Source: an uncultured bacterium
GTDB taxonomy: Bacteria > Planctomycetota > DG-23 > SLPQ01
NCBI GenBank assembly: GCA_937863625.1
Contig: CALMGO010000434.1
Location: forward strand, 1 to 9,694
Reading direction: 5' to 3'
Length of the DNA stretch: 9,694 nucleotides
Shown here: positions 6,276 to 9,694 of the stretch, piece after piece
Layout: each line of letters begins with the position of its first letter
Numbering within the stretch: the first letter of the stretch is position 1
Position numbers and translations under genes: made by a program
Notes under the pieces: generated by a model
The model's database searches: none
Seen by the model: only the letters and a program-made list of their open reading frames with translations
What the model was told of the DNA's origin: nothing

Positions 6276-8314
6276 TTCTCGCCCTCCGGTTTCAGGCGTC
6301 TTAGTTCCGCGAGGACTTCCTCCACTGGTATGCCGTCGAACTCCCGCCGGAGCGAAGCGATGTCCTCGACCCAGCCGCGCTCGGGTTCGTGCGCCACGAG
6401 GGTCTGCGCAAGTTTCGCAACCGTCGGCGCCTCAAAGAGCGCTTGCGGAGTCAGCTCCATCTGGAATTCATTGCGAATCCGGGACAAAACGCGCATCGCC
6501 TTGAGCGAGTCACCGCCAAGTTCGAGAAACGCGTCATTGACGCCCACGGCGTCCACTCCCAGTAGTTCAGCCCATATCGCTGTGAGCACTTCCTCGATTG
6601 GGTTGCGCGGCGCGACAAACTCACAGCCCACGTCAGGCCGTACTCGCCACGCCGCGTTGCGAAGAAAGTCCGCCGTGAGCGCGTCACGGTCGACCTTGCC
6701 GCTGGGGGCGCGCGGGAACCGCTCCAGCATCACGAATATGGAGGGAATCATGTAATCGGGCAGCGTCTCAGCAAGCGACCGCCTGAGGCTGCCGACGTCA
6801 GGCGCCGGCAGTTTTGCCGGCACGAGGAATGCCACAAGACGCTTCTCCTCTGCGTCGGCGGATTGGGCCGCGTCCTGCGTTTCTTCTCCCGTAGCAATGG
6901 CCGTTACAACCGCTTCGTCAAAGGCGCCGATATTGAGCAGCGCGGATTCCACCTCCATGGTCTCGATTCGATAACCGCGGACCTTCACCTGGAAATCCCT
7001 GCGCCCGAGATAGAAGAGACACCCGTCGCTGCTCATGCGTCCGATATCACCGGTGAGATAGGTTCTGGCCTCGGTATCGTCCGCCACCGTCACAAACCGC
7101 TGCCTGGTCAGCTCCGGCTTGCGCCAGTAGCCAAGCGACAAGTATGGACTCTTGACGGCGATTTCTCCGGCCTGCCCCGCCTCGACTGCCCTGCCGTCCT
7201 CGTCAAGCAGACAAATCTCGGTGCCTTCCGTAGCGTAGCCGACCGGAACGAGACCGCTCTCAACGGTGGTCTCTTTGTCGATGAAGTATTGCCGGTCGCT
7301 TCCTGTTTCCGTCGTGCAGAGATTGACGAGCATCAGGCAGTCCGGCGAGAGAAACCGTTTGTAAAGCTCGACGTCGCTTGCGTAAACCGGTTCGCCACCG
7401 AAGGTCACGAGCCTCAACCACGGGAACTGGCGCTGTCCCGTCAAGAGGTGCTTACAGTCGCGCAGAAGCCTGCGCCCGTTGCTGATGGTGATCTCTTCGT
7501 CGGCGAACCACGCGGGAAGGTCCTCGAGCGGCGCCGCAGTCAAATCCAGCATGTGCAGCGACGCACCGTTAAGAAGCGCCGGAAATATCCTCCGCAGCGA
7601 CGCGCTGCTGCTGCACGAGTGGACGAGCGCCAGCCGGTCCGACCGGCAGACATGAAAACTGTTGGTGACGCGAAACATTTCAAACATGAGATTGCGATGA
7701 TTCTGCAGGACGCCTTTGGGCAGGCCCGTCGAGCCCGACGTGTAGATGATGTTCGCCTTGCGTTGCGGGGCAATCGCGATCCCGGGATTGTCCGTTGACA
7801 GATGCGCGCCGAGCGCGTCGACGTCGATGATTGGAACCTCCGGCGGCGCGAGTCCGGCCGCGGTGGCGATGTGAAGCGCGTCCGTAATAACGAGGGCTGC
7901 CTGCGAATCCTCAATCATGTACGCAAGCCTCGCCCGAGGGAATCCGGGATTTATCGGCACGTATATCTTGCCAGCCTTCAGCGCGCCGAGAATCGCCGCG
8001 ATAGTCCGCGCGGTCTGGTCCAGAAGCAGCGCGACTGGCTCCTCGCCTTCGCCGATGTGTTCAAGGATGGCGTGCGCGATACGGTTGGCCGTTTCGTTGA
8101 GTTCACTGTATGTCAGCGACTCCCCGCGGCTCCGGACCGCCGTCGCGTCTCCGTAGCGGCGCACCTGCTTTTCAAAGCGCCGCGGGATTGCCTCGTCAAT
8201 GTCACTTAGGCAAAACGGCTCGAAGTCGTTCGTCGGCCCCGCGCGCTGCTTTTTGGCGCGAAGCGCGCCGTCAGAATCCCCTGTGTGCCCCGAAATGTCC
8301 GGTTTCTTGCCCAA
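6272..8314 (-). CDS. NRPS adenylation-carrier didomain protein (A-PCP), 680 aa
   Basis: This cytoplasmic protein should activate a carboxylic acid as its adenylate and load it on its own carrier arm. A polar leader (1-35) precedes the A domain (about 40-550): YTSGSTGLPKG (191), GGEPVY (306), NLCTTETG (331), YLTGDIGR (419), GRRDFQVKVRGYRIE (437) and PSGKVDR with catalytic Lys540. The PCP (about 565-640) has LGGDSL with Ser603. A charged helical tail (648-680) may be a docking element. Asp235 of the amino-acid pocket is Ser; aligned by eye, the code reads Ser, Ala, Arg, Asn, Val, Phe, Asn, Ser, Asp, Lys. The A5 motif reads NLCTTETG where NxYGPTE is usual. The start is TTG: no ATG, GTG or TTG lies in frame between it and the upstream stop at 8426-8428, and AAGGGG sits 6 nt upstream. 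It heads the operon and overlaps the large NRPS gene by 4 nt. It has no C domain, so it is a stand-alone loader or an in-trans unit. Substrate unknown. Confidence 0.93.
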   Translation of the reverse strand: MGKKPDISGHTGDSDGALRAKKQRAGPTNDFEPFCLSDIDEAIPRRFEKQVRRYGDATAVRSRGESLTYSELNETANRIAHAILEHIGEGEEPVALLLDQTARTIAAILGALKAGKIYVPINPGFPRARLAYMIEDSQAALVITDALHIATAAGLAPPEVPIIDVDALGAHLSTDNPGIAIAPQRKANIIYTSGSTGLPKGVLQNHRNLMFEMFRVTNSFHVCRSDRLALVHSCSSSASLRRIFPALLNGASLHMLDLTAAPLEDLPAWFADEEITISNGRRLLRDCKHLLTGQRQFPWLRLVTFGGEPVYASDVELYKRFLSPDCLMLVNLCTTETGSDRQYFIDKETTVESGLVPVGYATEGTEICLLDEDGRAVEAGQAGEIAVKSPYLSLGYWRKPELTRQRFVTVADDTEARTYLTGDIGRMSSDGCLFYLGRRDFQVKVRGYRIETMEVESALLNIGAFDEAVVTAIATGEETQDAAQSADAEEKRLVAFLVPAKLPAPDVGSLRRSLAETLPDYMIPSIFVMLERFPRAPSGKVDRDALTADFLRNAAWRVRPDVGCEFVAPRNPIEEVLTAIWAELLGVDAVGVNDAFLELGGDSLKAMRVLSRIRNEFQMELTPQALFEAPTVAKLAQTLVAHEPERGWVEDIASLRREFDGIPVEEVLAELRRLKPEGEK
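6282..6287 (-). promoter_or_regulatory. Strong ribosome-binding site of the large NRPS gene
   Basis: On the minus strand GGAGGG lies 6 nt before ATG 6275, inside the last codons of the A-PCP gene. Together with the ATGA stop/start overlap, it fixes the start of the large gene and supports coupled translation of the two proteins. Confidence 0.8.
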
Positions 8315-8320
8315 TGAGCG

Positions 8321-8326
8321 CCCCTT
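8321..8326 (-). promoter_or_regulatory. Ribosome-binding site deciding the TTG start of the A-PCP gene
   Basis: AAGGGG on the minus strand ends 6 nt before TTG 8314. An ATG at 8333 is out of frame and its frame closes after about 20 codons, so this site supports the TTG as the true start. Confidence 0.6.
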
Positions 8327-8425
8327 CTTGCATCCCTGAAACGAACCGTCAATTCTTTTATACCCCTGGTGCTCGTGTGCGGGGGCTGTGTTTTGGCGTC
8401 CGGAGTCGCTTAAATGGTATCGGTA

Positions 8426-8454
8426 TCATGATGATTTCGCAAGGCCTCATGATG
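8426..8454. repeat. Paired TCATGATG direct repeat, 21-bp period
   Basis: Two identical 8-bp copies (8426-8433 and 8447-8454) start 21 bp apart, about two helical turns, so both would face the same side of the DNA. Each contains the palindrome TCATGA. This spacing is typical of operators bound cooperatively by dimeric regulators. No regulator gene is in the window, so operator function is inference and chance is possible. Confidence 0.4.
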
Positions 8455-8601
8455 TCATATAACTTGACAGGCAGGCCGGAAGTGGACGGACGCACCGGCG
8501 CATGATACTATGATGGCGGACGTAGCCGTGGCCGCGAAGATGTGCGCCCGCGACTCTGCGATGGCGATGACATCCTGTCTGTGACGTATTGGCCGCTTAC
8601 A

Positions 8602-8609
8602 GAGAGAGG
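8602..8609 (+). promoter_or_regulatory. Ribosome-binding site of the lyase gene
   Basis: The purine run GAGAGAGG lies 7 nt before GTG 8617 and supports that start over the later in-frame GTG at 8758, which would remove the signal peptide. Confidence 0.65.
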
Positions 8610-8616
8610 TCGGACA

Positions 8617-9694
8617 GTGAAGTTTCAAAAGAGCCTTTCTATTTCTGTCAGGGGGCGCACCGGAGCGTTCGCGGCCGTAATCTCGCTTTTCCTGAGCCTG
8701 TCGGTCTCCTTTGCAGTCGAGGGACCGGACCGGGCCACACCCGCCGAGGAGGGCGCCGTGACGAAGTACTTCTCCCGATATCTCGACCCCGCGAAAGAAC
8801 ATCCCTGTCTTCTCATATCACGCGAAGAGCTATCCTCCGTCGCCAGGCGGCTGTTTGACCTCGAGGAGGAGCCTCTCCTTTCCGCATACAGTGTCGTCGT
8901 TACGCAGGCCGACCCGAACCCGCAAGGCGTCTCGGACAACCGGTTCTATGAGGCCCGTCGGACGCTCAGTGCCGCATGCCTTTCCGCCCTGCACCAGGCG
9001 GCTGGACACGATGAGCCCGCACGCGAGTACGCCGAAAGCGCCCGGCGCACATTGCTGGCCTTCGCGGAGTTGGGGGTCCCGGATAGACAGGAGGGCACCG
9101 GCTTCCTCTACCAGAATTACCTCATCGGCCTCGCCTTTGCGTATGACCTTGTCTGGAACCTCCCCGACTGGACCCCGGACGACCGCGCAAAGATGCGTAC
9201 ATTCTTCTACCGAACGGTCGACGAACTCGTTGCCGCCATGCATTCCAAACACCTCTCCAACCACGCCGCCTGGGCGCAGTGCCGGGTGGCGACCACCGCG
9301 CTTCTCTTCAAGGACGAGGCGCTCGCAGCCGAGTGCCTCGACGGGCCGGACAGTTATGCAGAGAGGCTCGCCCACATGTTCTTTGACGACGGCCTCATCT
9401 ATGAGAAATCATCCTGGCAGTACCAGATATACGGCGTCCTGCCCGTCACCATGACCGCCATGGCCGCGCACGCCGCCGGAGCCGAACCGGACCCCCTGAC
9501 ATTGCGCGCTGCAAACAACCTTTCGCTCACGTATCTTGGCGGCACGACCGGCGACTTCACGATGCCTTTCTATCCGGTCGATACAGCCGAGTTTCCCCGC
9601 CCGGCGCACAAGACTCTTGCCGACGCCCTGACCGCGCAGTTTGACATGCTCCGCCCGGATACGACGTGCCCCTCGATAGGCGACTACGGCGGCC
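8617..9694 (+). CDS. Secreted alginate lyase/heparinase II-III-like protein (alpha/alpha-toroid), 5' part only
   Basis: The frame is open for 359 codons to the right edge. Residues 1-33 form a signal peptide: basic start (Lys2, Lys5, Arg12, Arg14), a hydrophobic stretch at about 17-32, and a probable cut after Ala33 (SFA, then VEG). The rest is helix-rich and resembles the N-terminal toroid domain of polysaccharide lyases (alginate lyase and heparinase II/III families). It shows YQNYLIGLAFAYDLVW, SNHAAWAQ (Asn215-His216; an Asn-His pair is often in the active site of these enzymes) and DDGLIYEKSSWQY (from Asp257). These enzymes cleave uronic-acid polysaccharides by beta-elimination outside the cytoplasm. 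The substrate cannot be told, and a non-catalytic relative is possible. GTG 8617 is chosen because a GAGAGAGG ribosome-binding site lies 7 nt upstream and the signal peptide begins there. It diverges from the NRPS operon, and no functional link is visible. Confidence 0.82.
   Translation, partial: MKFQKSLSISVRGRTGAFAAVISLFLSLSVSFAVEGPDRATPAEEGAVTKYFSRYLDPAKEHPCLLISREELSSVARRLFDLEEEPLLSAYSVVVTQADPNPQGVSDNRFYEARRTLSAACLSALHQAAGHDEPAREYAESARRTLLAFAELGVPDRQEGTGFLYQNYLIGLAFAYDLVWNLPDWTPDDRAKMRTFFYRTVDELVAAMHSKHLSNHAAWAQCRVATTALLFKDEALAAECLDGPDSYAERLAHMFFDDGLIYEKSSWQYQIYGVLPVTMTAMAAHAAGAEPDPLTLRAANNLSLTYLGGTTGDFTMPFYPVDTAEFPRPAHKTLADALTAQFDMLRPDTTCPSIGDYGG

Larger units (their letters stand above)
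8315..8616. promoter_or_regulatory. Divergent intergenic region between the NRPS operon and the lyase gene
   Basis: These 302 bases hold no credible gene and must carry the start signals for both directions unless transcription enters from outside. The stretch at about 8410-8465 is AT-rich for this window. It contains a tandem GGTATC pair (8416-8427), the 8-bp palindrome ATCATGAT (8425-8432) and two copies of TCATGATG exactly 21 bp apart (8426-8433 and 8447-8454). A weak minus-strand promoter candidate is TTGCGA (8442-8437), a 17-bp spacer, then TACCAT (8419-8414); both boxes match sigma-70 at 4 of 6 positions. The palindrome lies inside its spacer. On the plus strand a perfect TTGACA (8464-8469) has no good -10 box at the right distance. 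Confidence 0.45.

Noticed and set aside
6863..7798. Long plus-strand open frame (311 codons) opposite the A-PCP gene
   Set aside because: It lies antisense to a well-supported A domain and its translation shows no family motif; a codon-bias shadow of a high-GC gene.
8271..8333. ATG at 8333 on the minus strand as a start for the A-PCP gene or a leader peptide
   Set aside because: It is in another frame, closes after about 20 codons and has no properly spaced ribosome-binding site. The TTG at 8314 is in frame.
8357..8362. TATAAA on the minus strand as a -10 box for the NRPS operon
   Set aside because: The region 17 bp upstream is C-rich with no -35-like sequence. An extended or alternative-sigma promoter cannot be excluded but is not shown.
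8464..8469. Perfect TTGACA -35 box on the plus strand
   Set aside because: No acceptable -10 box lies 16-18 bp downstream. The nearest TATGAT (8509-8514) is far too distant, so a sigma-70 promoter is not supported here.
8510..8584. 24-codon plus-strand reading frame beginning with two ATG codons, upstream of the lyase gene
   Set aside because: It has no ribosome-binding site, recognisable features or sign of being an attenuator leader; probably chance.

Overview
The window comes from a high-GC bacterium of unknown identity. It uses GTG and TTG starts, compact bacterial spacing and Shine-Dalgarno sites. A large secreted toroid-type polysaccharide lyase beside a non-ribosomal peptide synthetase (NRPS) would fit an uncultured, carbohydrate-degrading lineage such as the PVC group or Hydrogenedentes. 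That placement is a guess from gene style, not from a marker gene.

About 86% of the window (1-8314) is a two-gene NRPS operon read on the minus strand. The upstream gene (8314-6272) encodes a 680-residue adenylation-carrier (A-PCP) protein. It overlaps the next gene by an ATGA junction at 6272-6275. The second gene (6275 to beyond position 1) is open for 2091 codons with no stop. Its domain order is A1 (acyl-CoA-ligase type), PCP1, C, A2, PCP2, then an Ldh_2-family (malate/L-lactate/ureidoglycolate dehydrogenase type) oxidoreductase domain. The coding frame runs off the left edge just before the usual end of that last domain.

The Ldh_2 domain sits where a thioesterase or terminal reductase would normally be, and it is the most unusual thing here. 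A2 has Ser in place of the Asp that normally binds the alpha-amine of an amino acid (Asp235 in GrsA numbering). One testable reading is that A2 loads a 2-keto or otherwise non-alpha-amino acid, which the fused dehydrogenase then reduces on, or just before, the carrier protein. This would be an analogue of the A-KR-PCP modules of cereulide and valinomycin, built with an unrelated, non-Rossmann reductase. The alternative is cyclic-imine reduction, a known reaction of the Ldh_2 enzyme DpkA.

A divergent intergenic region (8315-8616) carries repeated TCATGATG elements. It separates the operon from a plus-strand gene (8617 to the right edge) for a secreted protein resembling alginate lyase/heparinase II-III enzymes. 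That gene has a clear signal peptide, and its C-terminal part lies outside the window. No RNA gene, mobile element, CRISPR array or terminator was recognised.
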